Source: an uncultured Mucilaginibacter sp. (GTDB lineage: Bacteria; Bacteroidota; Bacteroidia; Sphingobacteriales; Sphingobacteriaceae). From it: 64,000 bases of DNA. The stretch lies in NCBI RefSeq assembly GCF_903893715.1, contig NZ_CAITNG010000013.1, forward strand, positions 1 through 64,000, read 5' to 3'. The notes under the pieces are model-generated. The model did no database searches, was not told the DNA's origin, and worked only from the letters and a program-made list of their open reading frames with translations. Both the position numbers and the translations under genes were made by a program. Positions 35,563 through 45,456 of this stretch are shown piece after piece (the stretch's first letter is position 1; each line of letters starts with the position of its first letter).

Positions 35563-37937
35563 TCAACGAGTTTCAAACACAGCGCACGAATATTAAGCTG
35601 GTTGACGGCCGGGAAAAAGAACACCTGCATATCGTCCGGCCTAAGCGGATCAAACCCGGTGCCCGTGCCAATAAATTGCCCGGTATTTTATTCATTACTT
35701 CCTATCCGCCACGCGAGTGTGGCATAGCCACTTATTCGCAGGATTTGATAAAGGCGCTCAACAATAAATACAGCGGTTCGTTTAATATACAAATTTGCGC
35801 GGTGGGGTCGGATGATGAGCAGCATACTTACATAAACGAAATAAAATATACCCTGAATACCGATGACCAGGATGATTTTGTAAAATTAGCCGATAACATA
35901 GCCCGCGACCCCGGTATAGACATGGTGGTAGTTCAGCATGAATTTGGCTTTTTTCAAAAGAGCGAGGATGCTTTTCACCAATTTTTAAATTGGCTGACCA
36001 AACCCGTCATCATTGTCTTTCATACGGTGTTGCCTAAGCCAAACCAGATTTTACAACTCAACGTAAAAAAAATAGCAGCTATTGCAAGCTCTATTATTGT
36101 GATGACCAATTCTTCCAAAAAGATACTGATCGGTGATTACGGTGTACCAAAGGAAAAGATGACCTTTATTCCGCACGGTACACACCTGGTGCCGTATTTA
36201 AACAAAGAATTGCTCAAAATTAAATACAACCTATCGGGAAAGACGGTACTATCCACCTTTGGCCTGCTCAGCTCGGGCAAAAGTATCGAAACCACTTTGA
36301 AAGCGCTGCCGGCAATCGTTAAAAACCATCCCGATGTATTATTCCTTATCATAGGTAAAACACACCCTACCGTGGTAAAACATGACGGTGAAAAATACCG
36401 TAACCTGCTCGAAGAAATAGTGGAAGTGCTACATTTACAAGCACACGTGCAATTTGTCAACTCCTTTTTGCCGTTGCCCATACTTTTGGAGTATTTGCAG
36501 CTAACGGATATTTATTTGTTCACTTCGAAAAACCCGAACCAGGCGGTAAGCGGCACGTTTTCGTATGCCATGAGCAGCGGTTGCCCTGTTGTTTCGACAC
36601 CAATCCCCCATGCGGTGGAAATATTAAAAGATGGTACAGGGATCATTATTGATTTTGAGAACGCGCGGCAATTGAGCAATGCGGTTATCGGCCTGTTGAA
36701 CGACGAACAGTTAAGAAAAGACATCAGCTCGAATGGTTTGCACCGTATGGCATCAACCGCGTGGGAAAACGCTGCCATAGCCCATGCCACCTTGTTTGAA
36801 AAGATTGGCGGGGGCAAGATGATATTACAAAGCAATATACCCGATTTGAACCTTGACCATATAAAAAAACTGACCACCGATTTCGGTATGATCCAATTCT
36901 CGAAGGTCAATCATCCGGATATGGAGTCGGGTTATACCTTAGATGATAATGCAAGGGCAATGGTAGCTATGTGCCAGCATTTTGAACTGATGCATGATGA
37001 TGCCGACATGATATACATCGACATCTACTTAAATTTTATAAGATATTGCCTGCAGCCCAATGGTGATTTTTTGAATTATGTAGACGAACAACAAAGATTT
37101 ACCGCACAAAATTATACCACAAACCTGGAGGATTCGAACGGCAGGGCGATATGGGCGTTGGGGTATTTGCTTTCGACCGGAAAGCTGCTGCCTGCCGGAT
37201 TAATTGCAACCGCCGAATTTGTTATGCAAAAGGCTTTGCTCAATGTAAATAAGATCCATTCGACACGTGCGATGGCTTTTATCATCAAAGGCCTTTACTA
37301 CGCTACCTTACGGGATAACGACACCGGCCATATACCCTTGATAAAAGAACTTGCAAACCGATTGGTGCAAATGTACAGGCATGAGGCAGGCCCGCAATGG
37401 CTTTGGTTTGAAAGCTACCTTACCTACGCGAACAGTACACTGCCCGAGGCCATGCTATGTGCAGGCCTGGCCACCGGCGACCCGATTTATATGGAGATCG
37501 CGAAAACTTCGTTCGACTTTTTATTATCAAAAACGTTTACCGAAAATGGTATTAAAGTAATTTCGAACAAGGGGTGGTTGCATAAAGAAAACGAGTTTAT
37601 ACAAAAAACACCCGGCGGCGAGCAACCCATTGATATTGCTTACGCGATTATGGCGCTGGGTAAATTTTACGATGCGTTTAAAGATGAGGGTTACCGCAGT
37701 AAAATAAACATGGCTTTTGATTGGTTTTTGGGAAATAACCATTTGCAGCAAATTATTTATAACCCCTGCACGGGCGGATGCTATGACGGTTTGGAAGAAA
37801 ACAATGTGAACCTTAACCAGGGTGCCGAGTCGACCGTTAGTTACCTGATGGCGAGATTGACTATTGAAAAGCTATTACGAACCGAACAACAAAATACCGG
37901 CCACATCAAAACCCGACATTTGGTTAATATCCGATAG
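35559..37937 (+). CDS. Two-domain glycosyltransferase (GT4 plus C-terminal alpha-helical toroid-like domain)
   Basis: 792 aa. Residues about 45-425 form a GT-B GT4 transferase: ITSYPPRECGIATYSQDL near the N-terminus, FIPHGTHLVPY, LSTFGLLSSGKSIETTLKAL, LFLIIGKTHP, and the nucleotide-sugar end VSGTFSYAMSSGCPVVSTP. Residues about 435-785 are a separate helical domain with YTLDDNARAMVAM, NLEDSNGRAIWALG, WLWFESYLTYANS, and NQGAESTVSYLMA. This resembles the (alpha/alpha)6 barrels of glycoside hydrolases and cellobiose-type enzymes. It is translationally coupled to the GH130 gene. A joint role in synthesis and turnover of a mannose-containing glycan is inferred. Confidence 0.85.
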   Translation: MINEFQTQRTNIKLVDGREKEHLHIVRPKRIKPGARANKLPGILFITSYPPRECGIATYSQDLIKALNNKYSGSFNIQICAVGSDDEQHTYINEIKYTLNTDDQDDFVKLADNIARDPGIDMVVVQHEFGFFQKSEDAFHQFLNWLTKPVIIVFHTVLPKPNQILQLNVKKIAAIASSIIVMTNSSKKILIGDYGVPKEKMTFIPHGTHLVPYLNKELLKIKYNLSGKTVLSTFGLLSSGKSIETTLKALPAIVKNHPDVLFLIIGKTHPTVVKHDGEKYRNLLEEIVEVLHLQAHVQFVNSFLPLPILLEYLQLTDIYLFTSKNPNQAVSGTFSYAMSSGCPVVSTPIPHAVEILKDGTGIIIDFENARQLSNAVIGLLNDEQLRKDISSNGLHRMASTAWENAAIAHATLFEKIGGGKMILQSNIPDLNLDHIKKLTTDFGMIQFSKVNHPDMESGYTLDDNARAMVAMCQHFELMHDDADMIYIDIYLNFIRYCLQPNGDFLNYVDEQQRFTAQNYTTNLEDSNGRAIWALGYLLSTGKLLPAGLIATAEFVMQKALLNVNKIHSTRAMAFIIKGLYYATLRDNDTGHIPLIKELANRLVQMYRHEAGPQWLWFESYLTYANSTLPEAMLCAGLATGDPIYMEIAKTSFDFLLSKTFTENGIKVISNKGWLHKENEFIQKTPGGEQPIDIAYAIMALGKFYDAFKDEGYRSKINMAFDWFLGNNHLQQIIYNPCTGGCYDGLEENNVNLNQGAESTVSYLMARLTIEKLLRTEQQNTGHIKTRHLVNIR

Positions 37938-37946
37938 TAAAAAACA

Positions 37947-37979
37947 GAAAGCTTTTAGTGTAAAGCTGAAGGCTTTTTT
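37947..37979 (+). terminator. Terminator of the GH130-GT4 operon
   Basis: Stem AAAGCTTTTAG (37948-37958) with CTGAAGGCTTT (37966-37976), a 7-nt loop and a T-run, 10 bp past the stop. Confidence 0.7.
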
Positions 37980-38064
37980 GTTTTATAGGCCCGGCTGCTC
38001 AAAAAACTGCTGTGCAAACCTTTTTTATCGCGCATTGTTATTTGTATATCAACGATAAGATAAA

Positions 38065-38238
38065 ATGAATACTGATATCATGACAACAAACCCATACAAC
38101 AATATTGTAGATGTTGCCGAATACTACCAGTTAGAGTATTGGGCAAATAAATTTGGGGTAAGCCCCGAAAGGCTAAAATCGGCCGTTAGGGCGGTTGGTG
38201 TTTCGGCCGACGCGATTGCGCTCTATTTGAAGAAATAA
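38065..38238 (+). CDS. DUF3606 small protein
   Basis: A 57-residue frame (starts MNTDIMTTNPYNN) with the DUF3606 pattern: YQLEYWANKFGVSPERLKSA followed by VRAVGVSADAIALYLKK. In this family the text is a helix-turn-helix-like EVxYWxxKFGVSxxxLxxAVxxVG. No function is established. An internal ATG at 38080 is an alternative start. It stands alone between a terminator and the DUF1684 gene. Confidence 0.75.
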   Translation: MNTDIMTTNPYNNIVDVAEYYQLEYWANKFGVSPERLKSAVRAVGVSADAIALYLKK

Positions 38239-38366
38239 AACTACGCCCTGATTGGCGTATATGCGTTTGACATTATAATTTTCAGATAACCCACGGATTT
38301 GAAATTATTTTAGTTTAATAAATATTGTACCTAAAGTGTATCTTGCCGGCATAATTTAATAGCCTG

Positions 38367-38969
38367 ATGAAAAAGTATTTTTTGGTTTTGATATGCTTGT
38401 TAAGCCTCAATAGTTTTGGGCAAAGTTTTAAAGCGAAGGTTGATACTTTCCGTAAAGGTTATATGGCCGACTTTTTAACTGACAAAAGTTCGCCGCTGAA
38501 TAAAGAGGACCTGCAATTTTTGCGTTTTTACGATGCCGACAGTACTTATCGAGTTGAAGCAAAAGCGGAAATCTTGGTAAATCCTTCCCCTTTTATCATG
38601 CCTGTGTTTGCCGGCACTGGGCGCCAATATGTCGCTTATGCGAGGTTAACATTTACTTTAAATGGAAAAGTGCAACAACTTACGGTCTATCGCAACTTGG
38701 CATTGGCGAAAATATCGGAATACCGCGACTACTTGTTTTTGCCATTTACCGATGCCACCAATGGCAAAGACACCTATCACGGCGGCCGTTATATCGATAT
38801 GCACGAAAGCGACTTTAAAACAAACAGCGTAGTGATTGATTTTAACAGATCCTATAACCCTTACTGCGCCTTTAGCGGACGGTACTCATGCCCCAAACCG
38901 CCAGACGAAAACCACCTTGATATTGCCGTTGAAGCTGGTGAAAAACTGTTTGCAGGGGAGAAAAAGTAG
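38367..38969 (+). CDS. Secreted DUF1684 domain protein
   Basis: 200 aa with a signal peptide (FLVLICLLSLNSFGQ). The DUF1684 landmarks are present: LNKEDLQFLRFYDADSTYRV, then LTVYRNLALAKISEYRDYLF, and the C-terminal YHGGRYIDMHESDF with DFNRSYNPYCAFSGRYSCP and PPDENHLDIAVEAGEK. The family is common in Bacteroidota and actinobacteria; its role is unknown. It has no operon partners. Confidence 0.88.
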   Translation: MKKYFLVLICLLSLNSFGQSFKAKVDTFRKGYMADFLTDKSSPLNKEDLQFLRFYDADSTYRVEAKAEILVNPSPFIMPVFAGTGRQYVAYARLTFTLNGKVQQLTVYRNLALAKISEYRDYLFLPFTDATNGKDTYHGGRYIDMHESDFKTNSVVIDFNRSYNPYCAFSGRYSCPKPPDENHLDIAVEAGEKLFAGEKK

Positions 38970-39148
38970 TAATAATAAAATAAGTTGGGTGTTTGATGCG
39001 CTTGGCATTGTAAATGGCACATGTGCTCAGCAAGCAAAGGTACAGCGTGCCAGCTTTCTTTAGTGGCTGATAGTTCATAGAAAAGACCAGAGTAAAGCCA
39101 TTATAATCCCTTTAATAATAGCGGATTTTACATGAGTCGTGGCGTTTG

Positions 39149-40672
39149 TTAACGCTGGTACTTCATGAACTTATCCGCCCATTGGATGAAGTACTTTACG
39201 TTAGGGGCATCAGTATGACCGCCGTCGTGTTGGCGCCAGGCCAGTTGGCCGTCGAGCAGGCCGGTGTTTACGGGCGGCATCTTTTCGGTATGGTAATCGT
39301 TGGATACGCCGAGGTCTTTCGCGCCAAGCAGCTTGAACACAGGGCCGGCGGCTATGGTGGCCATATAACTGCCCTGGTGGTCGAGCCATTTGGCGTCGCC
39401 TTGCTCGGGAACGCCGTAGCTGATAAAGGTAAGCCGCGGGGCGCACATGGCGATGAGTTCGTGCGAATCGACGGGTAGGTCGGCAGCGGTTTTAGCGCCA
39501 AAGGTCGCGTCGGATGCGCCGTACTTCATAAAGTTGCCCGCCATCCAATAATACTCTCCGCCGGTAAGGCTCTCCACGGCTTCGCCCCAGTTGCGGCGGT
39601 TCAATTTGGCACCACCTTCGCCCGACGAACCTACCAGCACCATACCAAAGCGCTGCTCAAAAGCCATGGTAACCAATGCTGCTTTGCCGTAGCGCGATAC
39701 ACCCTCTATGCCCACGTGCCTGGCATCAACCATTGGTTCAGTTTCTAAATAATCTAATCCACGTGCGGCGCCCCATGCCCAGGCGCGTAGTGCACCCCAA
39801 TCGTCGGGTTTGCGGGGTTGGCCCTTGTTTACCAGCCCAATAATGCCTTTGGTGAGGCCGGCGCCGTTATCGGCCTGGAAACTGGTTGGGTCTATCATTA
39901 CATAACCCCAGCCGGCGGCTATGAGTTGCTGTACCGTAGGCGGGTCGCCGGCAGGTCGCGGCGCGCCAAAACCAAAAGGTGAAGCTGCCGCCACCAGGGG
40001 CGCGTAAGCGGGGTAGCGCTCAAATATGGGTTTGAGTTCGGGATGGTCTTTTTCAAGCAGGTCTTTGATGGCATTATTGATCTTTTCGAGACTTTCGGCA
40101 TCGGGCTGCGCAGGAGCGGGCAGGGCACTTCGGCCGAACATCATGAGCACGGGCACCGGGCCTTTGGCGTTGGCGGGCAGAACGAGCGTCATGGCGATAT
40201 TGACATCGAGCAGGGGGTAGGCCGAGTTATCGACATGGCCTATCAGCTGTTTGGCGATTACAGGGGTGAAGCCAAAAAATTCACGGTCAGTAACCTTAAC
40301 CGCCCAGGTTACCTTGGGCACGTTTTTGGGGATGCGTCCATATACTTCGCGCTCCATGTCTTCCACAATTTCGGGACGGCGCTGGTCCCACCACATAGCA
40401 GGCGTGGTAACCTTTTGATCGTTTTTGAGCGTGAGCACATCGGGCAGGTTTGGGTAAGGGTTGGCCAGGGCTTCGTTATAGTTGGCATGGTTGGCATCGG
40501 CCTCGTTACCACTCGGGCCGGGCCTGAGGGCTTTGATGCCGAGCTGGTCCATCATGTTTTTATGGTCTTGTTCGGCCGTAAAATTTACAGGTTGCGGGTA
40601 TTGGGCTGTTGTGGTTTGCGCGTGGGCTTTTATAAACAAGCATGTTAAAATAACGAGGGCTATCTTTTTCAT
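39149..40672 (-). CDS. Secreted CE15 glucuronoyl esterase-like protein
   Basis: About 507 aa with a signal peptide (IALVILTCLFIKAHAQ). An alpha/beta hydrolase of the CE15 type: WWDQRRPEIVEDMEREVYGR, PVPVLMMFG, and the nucleophile motif GVSRYGKAAL (Ser in GxSRxGK). These are followed by SSGEGGAKLNRRNWGE, the acid residue region, and HDGGHTDAPN, which holds the His. CE15 enzymes cleave the ester between lignin and glucuronoxylan. The start is ATG 40672 (MKKIAL), not the Met six codons upstream. It is a plant-biomass function with no adjacent xylanase or SusCD genes. Confidence 0.88.
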   Translation of the reverse strand: MKKIALVILTCLFIKAHAQTTTAQYPQPVNFTAEQDHKNMMDQLGIKALRPGPSGNEADANHANYNEALANPYPNLPDVLTLKNDQKVTTPAMWWDQRRPEIVEDMEREVYGRIPKNVPKVTWAVKVTDREFFGFTPVIAKQLIGHVDNSAYPLLDVNIAMTLVLPANAKGPVPVLMMFGRSALPAPAQPDAESLEKINNAIKDLLEKDHPELKPIFERYPAYAPLVAAASPFGFGAPRPAGDPPTVQQLIAAGWGYVMIDPTSFQADNGAGLTKGIIGLVNKGQPRKPDDWGALRAWAWGAARGLDYLETEPMVDARHVGIEGVSRYGKAALVTMAFEQRFGMVLVGSSGEGGAKLNRRNWGEAVESLTGGEYYWMAGNFMKYGASDATFGAKTAADLPVDSHELIAMCAPRLTFISYGVPEQGDAKWLDHQGSYMATIAAGPVFKLLGAKDLGVSNDYHTEKMPPVNTGLLDGQLAWRQHDGGHTDAPNVKYFIQWADKFMKYQR

Positions 40673-40893
40673 TTGCAGGCGGTATGACAATTGGTTGAGG
40701 TAAATATCAGGTAAAAAACTTGAGATTGCAATCGATTGCTAAACTTTTTTCAGGATTGATTTACAGACAGAAGCAACGCAATAAACAAGGTTTTGCAACA
40801 GTCGCGACATCATATCCTGATATGACCGTCATCATTATTTAACCGGCTGAAATTCACCAGCTTTATATGCGTAAGAGCTTAAATTATATAACG

Positions 40894-41742
40894 ATGAAAA
40901 CATTACTTTGCTCAACAGATTTTTCGGCCGGTGCCAATCATGCTGTTCAATATGGTTATAATTTAGCCAGGCATATCAATGCCAATGTGGTGTTGTGCAA
41001 TGCCTTTATAGTTCCGTCGGAAGTTCCACAAGCCGGTATGGTTGTTTGGCCTGCCGACGATTACGATAAGATTTTAAAAGATGACGAAAAGGAGCTGAAC
41101 GATCTGAAAAAAAGGCTGGAACACAGCAATACCGAGGGATTTAAGCCGGCTATCGAACTGGTGAACGAGATAGGGAGCGCAATAGAAGTTATCGTAAACA
41201 CCCTCGCCGAAAAAAAGGCAGATATGGTGGTAACCGGTACACATCATCAGGGAGTGGATTTCCTGTTGTTAGGCAACCATACCAAACATTTGATCGACAA
41301 TGTAAATGCCCCTTTATTGCTGGTGCCGCCCCATGTGCACATAAAAACGCCACAAAAAATAGCTTTTGCTACCGACTTTAAATTCCCGGAAAGGGACTTG
41401 GAATTGATTTACAGCCTAATCCCCATGGCTAAGCTGTTAAAGGCGGAGATTTACATTACCCACGTGTACAACGAAAAGAACCATAAAGACAACTTTAAGG
41501 TTTGGATATCACAATTTTTGGCCGAACTGTCGGCTAAGGCAGATTATCCGTTTATATTTTCGAAAGTAATCAAAAGCGCTCACTCGGTAACCGGGTTTGA
41601 AAAGCTTTGCGCCGAAGGCGAGATGGATATGCTGGTAATGGTGCACAGGCCCCATGGTTTTTTCGAAAACCTTTTTAAAGGCAGCCACACCCAAAAAATG
41701 GCAGAACGTATCTGTATCCCCTTGTTGGTATTTCCTTCATAG
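40894..41742 (+). CDS. Universal stress protein, two UspA domains
   Basis: 282 aa from ATG 40894 (MKTLLCSTDFSAGANHAVQY). The first UspA domain ends with the ATP-loop pattern GTHHQGVDFLLLGNHTKHL..APLLLVP. The second has LVMVHRPHGFFENLFKGSHT and ICIPLLVFPS. Tandem Usp proteins of this kind are frequent in Bacteroidota. It is 41 bp upstream of ackA and on the same strand, so it is probably the first gene of the usp-ackA-xfp operon and may link the shunt to stress or oxygen limitation. Confidence 0.88.
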   Translation: MKTLLCSTDFSAGANHAVQYGYNLARHINANVVLCNAFIVPSEVPQAGMVVWPADDYDKILKDDEKELNDLKKRLEHSNTEGFKPAIELVNEIGSAIEVIVNTLAEKKADMVVTGTHHQGVDFLLLGNHTKHLIDNVNAPLLLVPPHVHIKTPQKIAFATDFKFPERDLELIYSLIPMAKLLKAEIYITHVYNEKNHKDNFKVWISQFLAELSAKADYPFIFSKVIKSAHSVTGFEKLCAEGEMDMLVMVHRPHGFFENLFKGSHTQKMAERICIPLLVFPS

Positions 41743-41783
41743 GATATTTAGACGCCTGGTTACAATTATTAAAAGTGTTAAAC

Positions 41784-42992
41784 ATGGAAATTTCAAGATA
41801 TATTTTAGCACTCAATTGTGGTTCGTCGAGCTTGAAGTTTGGCTTGTTCAATGCGCAGAGTTTGGAGCAAACGCTGTCGGGAAAGGTTGCCTCAAAAGGA
41901 TTGGTGGGATGGGATTTCAAAATAACCGGGCGTGATGGAGAAGTACTTGTAAACTATCCAATAGCCGGTCAGGATAGTTATGCTGCTGTTGATGAAGTTA
42001 TCAACTGGTTTCAAAGCAACAAGCGACTTTATCCGCTTGCTGCCATTGGCCATCGCATGGTGCAGGGCGGACCAGATCATAGAAAGCCGGAGCTCATCGG
42101 CGAGGCGTTGTTGAAAAGCCTCGACCAACTGGTCTATCTCGCACCAAACCATTTGCCAACCGAAATAGCGGTTGTTAAAACCGTGATAAAATCATTCCCG
42201 GGTATACCGCAGGTAGCATGTTTCGATACTTTTTTTCATGCCGGATTACCGCCTTGCGCTAAATATTATGCCTTACCCAATGAATACAGGGCCCAGGGTT
42301 TAATCAGATATGGGTTTCATGGTCTTTCGTACGAATACATCATGAAGAGCCTGTGGCGGATAAATGCATCACTATCCCGAAAGAAAATAATTATTGCCCA
42401 TCTGGGAAATGGTGCCAGTATGGTTGCTGTGAAAAACGGGGTAAGCATCGATACCACCATGGGGATAAGCCCGGTTGGCGGATTAGTGATGAGCACACGT
42501 TCGGGGGATATTGACCCCGGTGTTGCCCTCTTTCTGCTGAAACAAAACAAGCTTAGTGTGGAACAATTAGATGACCTGCTCAGCAAACAATCGGGGTTAA
42601 AAGCTATTGCCGGCACCGGCGACATGGAAATTTTACTAAAAGACGAGCATACAGATGCAAAGGCCCGGGAGGCTGTTACGGCATTTTGTTATCAGGCAAA
42701 AAAACAAATAGGTGCGCTGGCCGCTGCAATGGGCGGACTTGACGCGCTGGTGTTTACCGGCGGCATCGGCGAAAACTCATCAATCATACGAAAATACATC
42801 TGCCATGGGCTCGATTTTTTGGGCATCAGCATTAACAAAGTGGCGAACGAAGACGGGCACCAGGTGATTTCGGAAGTTGAGGGTAAGGTGAAGGTATGCG
42901 TGCTTGCGACCAACGAGGAGCGGATGATTGCCACGCATAGCCAAACTTTTATAAAAGAACAAAACATACATCAACACCACCATGAAAGATAA
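41784..42992 (+). CDS. ackA: Acetate kinase
   Basis: Interconverts acetyl phosphate + ADP and acetate + ATP. Motifs: [14 protein letters not shown] (residues about 8-21), [31 protein letters not shown], and [14 protein letters not shown] (phosphate 2 loop). The C-terminal adenosine region reads [11 protein letters not shown]. 402 aa is the family size. The start is ATG 41784, three codons after a GTG. It overlaps the xfp start by 11 bp, which ties acetyl phosphate production by phosphoketolase to ATP generation. Confidence 0.95.
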   Translation: MEISRYILALNCGSSSLKFGLFNAQSLEQTLSGKVASKGLVGWDFKITGRDGEVLVNYPIAGQDSYAAVDEVINWFQSNKRLYPLAAIGHRMVQGGPDHRKPELIGEALLKSLDQLVYLAPNHLPTEIAVVKTVIKSFPGIPQVACFDTFFHAGLPPCAKYYALPNEYRAQGLIRYGFHGLSYEYIMKSLWRINASLSRKKIIIAHLGNGASMVAVKNGVSIDTTMGISPVGGLVMSTRSGDIDPGVALFLLKQNKLSVEQLDDLLSKQSGLKAIAGTGDMEILLKDEHTDAKAREAVTAFCYQAKKQIGALAAAMGGLDALVFTGGIGENSSIIRKYICHGLDFLGISINKVANEDGHQVISEVEGKVKVCVLATNEERMIATHSQTFIKEQNIHQHHHER

Positions 42993-45333
42993 AACCAACG
43001 TAGAAAACCTGCACAGGTACTGGCAGGCCGCTAATTATCTGGCCGTGGGGCAGATATATTTACAGAACAACGCGCTGTTAAAAGAGCCGCTAAAACCCGA
43101 ACATATCAAACCCCGTTTGCTGGGCCATTGGGGCACATCGCCGGGATTAAACCTGGTATATGTGCACCTTAACCGGTTGATTGCCGATACAGGAGCCGAT
43201 ATATTGTATATATGCGGACCGGGGCATGGCGCGCCTGCCATAGTTGCCAATACTTACCTGGAAGCTACGTACTCGGAAATATACCCGCAAGTTCCGCAAA
43301 GCGAAGATGGGATGAAGGGACTGTTCAGGCAATTTTCAACGCCGGGCGGTGTACCAAGCCATACCAGCGCCCATACCCCCGGTTCGATACATGAAGGTGG
43401 CGAACTGGGCTACTCGTTAGTACATGCTTATGGAGCAGTATTGGATAACCCGGACCTGATTGCCGCCTGTGTGATTGGCGATGGCGAGGCTGAAACCGGA
43501 CCGCTGGAAGGGAGCTGGAAATCCATTGCTTTTATAAACCCGAAAACGGACGGCGCGGTGTTGCCGATACTCCACTTAAATGGTTATAAAATATCGGGGC
43601 CAACCGTATTAGCGCGAATGGCAGACGACAATTTGAGGTCGCTGTTTAATGGTTACGGGTACGAGGTGTTTTTTGTTGAAGGCGATGAGCCAATGGCCGT
43701 GCACGAGCAAATGATTACCACATTGAACGAGGTTTATCAAAAAATAAAACTGATACAACAAAGGGCACGCACAGGCGGGCCAACGGGTGGCATGAAATGG
43801 CCAATGATGATTTTGCGCACACCGAAAGGATGGACAGGGCCAAAAGAGTGGAAAGGTGTGCCGATTGAAGGAACTTTCCGCGCGCACCAGGTGCCCTTAA
43901 CAGGGGTACGTGAAGACCCCGAAAAGCTGAAATACCTGGAACAGTGGATGCGCAGTTATCAGCCTGAAAAATTGTTTGACGAAAGCGGCAAACTGGTGCC
44001 CGAACTTGCCGCGCTGGCTCCGCAAGGCATTAAACGTATGAGTGCATCGCCCTATGCTAACGGTGGCTTATTATTAAAAGAGCTGGCCTTGCCCGACTTT
44101 AAAAGTTATGCGCTTGAAATAGCGGCACCCGGTGTAGTGGAGGCCGAAAGCACCCGAAATTTAGGGAAATACCTGCGCGATATTTTTTCGCTTAACGCGG
44201 AAGCCAAAAACTTCAGGCTTTTTTGCCCGGATGAAACCACGTCGAACAGGCTGGAGGCTGTTTTTGAAGTGACCAACCGTCGTTTTATGGAAACCATCAT
44301 TGCAAAAGACGAAAAACTGGCAACCGATGGCCGGGTAATGGAGGTATTGAGTGAGCACCTTTGCGAAGGCTGGCTGGAGGCTTATTTGCTTACCGGCAGG
44401 CATGGTATTTTTCCCTGCTATGAGGCTTTTGTTACCATTGTCGACTCGATGGTGAGCCAGTATGCCAAATGGATCAAGACCTCGCGCGAGCTGCCATGGC
44501 GCAAACCCCTGGCATCGCTCAATTATCTACTCACCTCGCATGTGTGGAGGCAGGACAATAATGGTTACAGCCACCAGGGGCCGGGTTTTATTGATACTGT
44601 TGTGAATAAAAAAAGCGCGGTAGCCAGGATATATTTACCCCCGGACGCCAACACGCTATTGGCCGTTACCGACCATTGCCTGCGCAGCAAAGACTATGTA
44701 AACGTGATTGTGGCAGGCAAGCAACCCGAGCTGCAATGGCTCACTATGGATGAAGCGGTTGCACACTGTGCCCGGGGTGCTTCGGTTTGGGAATGGGCAA
44801 GTACGGACAAGGGACAAGACCCCGATGTGGTATTGGGCTGTGCAGGAGATGTGCCTACGCTCGAAACAGTTGCCGCCGCAATGTTGTTGAGGGAACATTT
44901 TCCGGATTTGAAAGTACGGTTGGTCAATGTGGTCGATTTGATGTCGTTATCGCCTCAGGCCTATCATCCGCATGGTATGAGCGAAGAATTGTTCAGGGAG
45001 CTGTTTACCGACGCCGCACCGGTAATTTTTGCTTTCCATGGGTATGTGCGTATCATTCACGATCTGGTGCATGGCCGGCCCGACCCGGCACGTTTCCACG
45101 TAAGGGGGTACCAGGAAGAAGGTACGACGACTACACCGTTCGACATGGTGGTGTTGAACCAAATGAGCAGGTACCATTTGGCGATGGAGGCTGTAAAAAG
45201 GGTTGCACGGTTACACCAGGAAGCGGGTGGTTTCCTGTCCTTTTGCGAAACCAAATTAAAGGAACATGAGGACTATATCTGTACATACCTGGATGATATG
45301 CCCGAAATAAAAAACTGGAAATGGGTTAATTAA
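42982..45333 (+). CDS. xfp: Phosphoketolase (xylulose-5-P / fructose-6-P)
   Basis: A thiamin-diphosphate enzyme that splits xylulose-5-P (or fructose-6-P) with phosphate into acetyl phosphate and glyceraldehyde-3-P (or erythrose-4-P). Landmarks: [53 protein letters not shown], and the TPP motif [14 protein letters not shown]. Further on are [13 protein letters not shown] and [20 protein letters not shown]. 783 aa is near the 790-825 normal length. It is translated with ackA by overlap, giving a complete acetyl-P to acetate module. Confidence 0.95.
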   Translation: MKDKTNVENLHRYWQAANYLAVGQIYLQNNALLKEPLKPEHIKPRLLGHWGTSPGLNLVYVHLNRLIADTGADILYICGPGHGAPAIVANTYLEATYSEIYPQVPQSEDGMKGLFRQFSTPGGVPSHTSAHTPGSIHEGGELGYSLVHAYGAVLDNPDLIAACVIGDGEAETGPLEGSWKSIAFINPKTDGAVLPILHLNGYKISGPTVLARMADDNLRSLFNGYGYEVFFVEGDEPMAVHEQMITTLNEVYQKIKLIQQRARTGGPTGGMKWPMMILRTPKGWTGPKEWKGVPIEGTFRAHQVPLTGVREDPEKLKYLEQWMRSYQPEKLFDESGKLVPELAALAPQGIKRMSASPYANGGLLLKELALPDFKSYALEIAAPGVVEAESTRNLGKYLRDIFSLNAEAKNFRLFCPDETTSNRLEAVFEVTNRRFMETIIAKDEKLATDGRVMEVLSEHLCEGWLEAYLLTGRHGIFPCYEAFVTIVDSMVSQYAKWIKTSRELPWRKPLASLNYLLTSHVWRQDNNGYSHQGPGFIDTVVNKKSAVARIYLPPDANTLLAVTDHCLRSKDYVNVIVAGKQPELQWLTMDEAVAHCARGASVWEWASTDKGQDPDVVLGCAGDVPTLETVAAAMLLREHFPDLKVRLVNVVDLMSLSPQAYHPHGMSEELFRELFTDAAPVIFAFHGYVRIIHDLVHGRPDPARFHVRGYQEEGTTTTPFDMVVLNQMSRYHLAMEAVKRVARLHQEAGGFLSFCETKLKEHEDYICTYLDDMPEIKNWKWVN

Positions 45334-45456
45334 GAAATAGTTACGGGCTTGCCTATAGTTTAAAAGCATGGGATTTGATTTTGTAGATGCTTTGCTTTTC
45401 AATTTTAAAACCCGATAAATCTTGCTATATTGGTCTACTTGTTAATCCAAACTATT

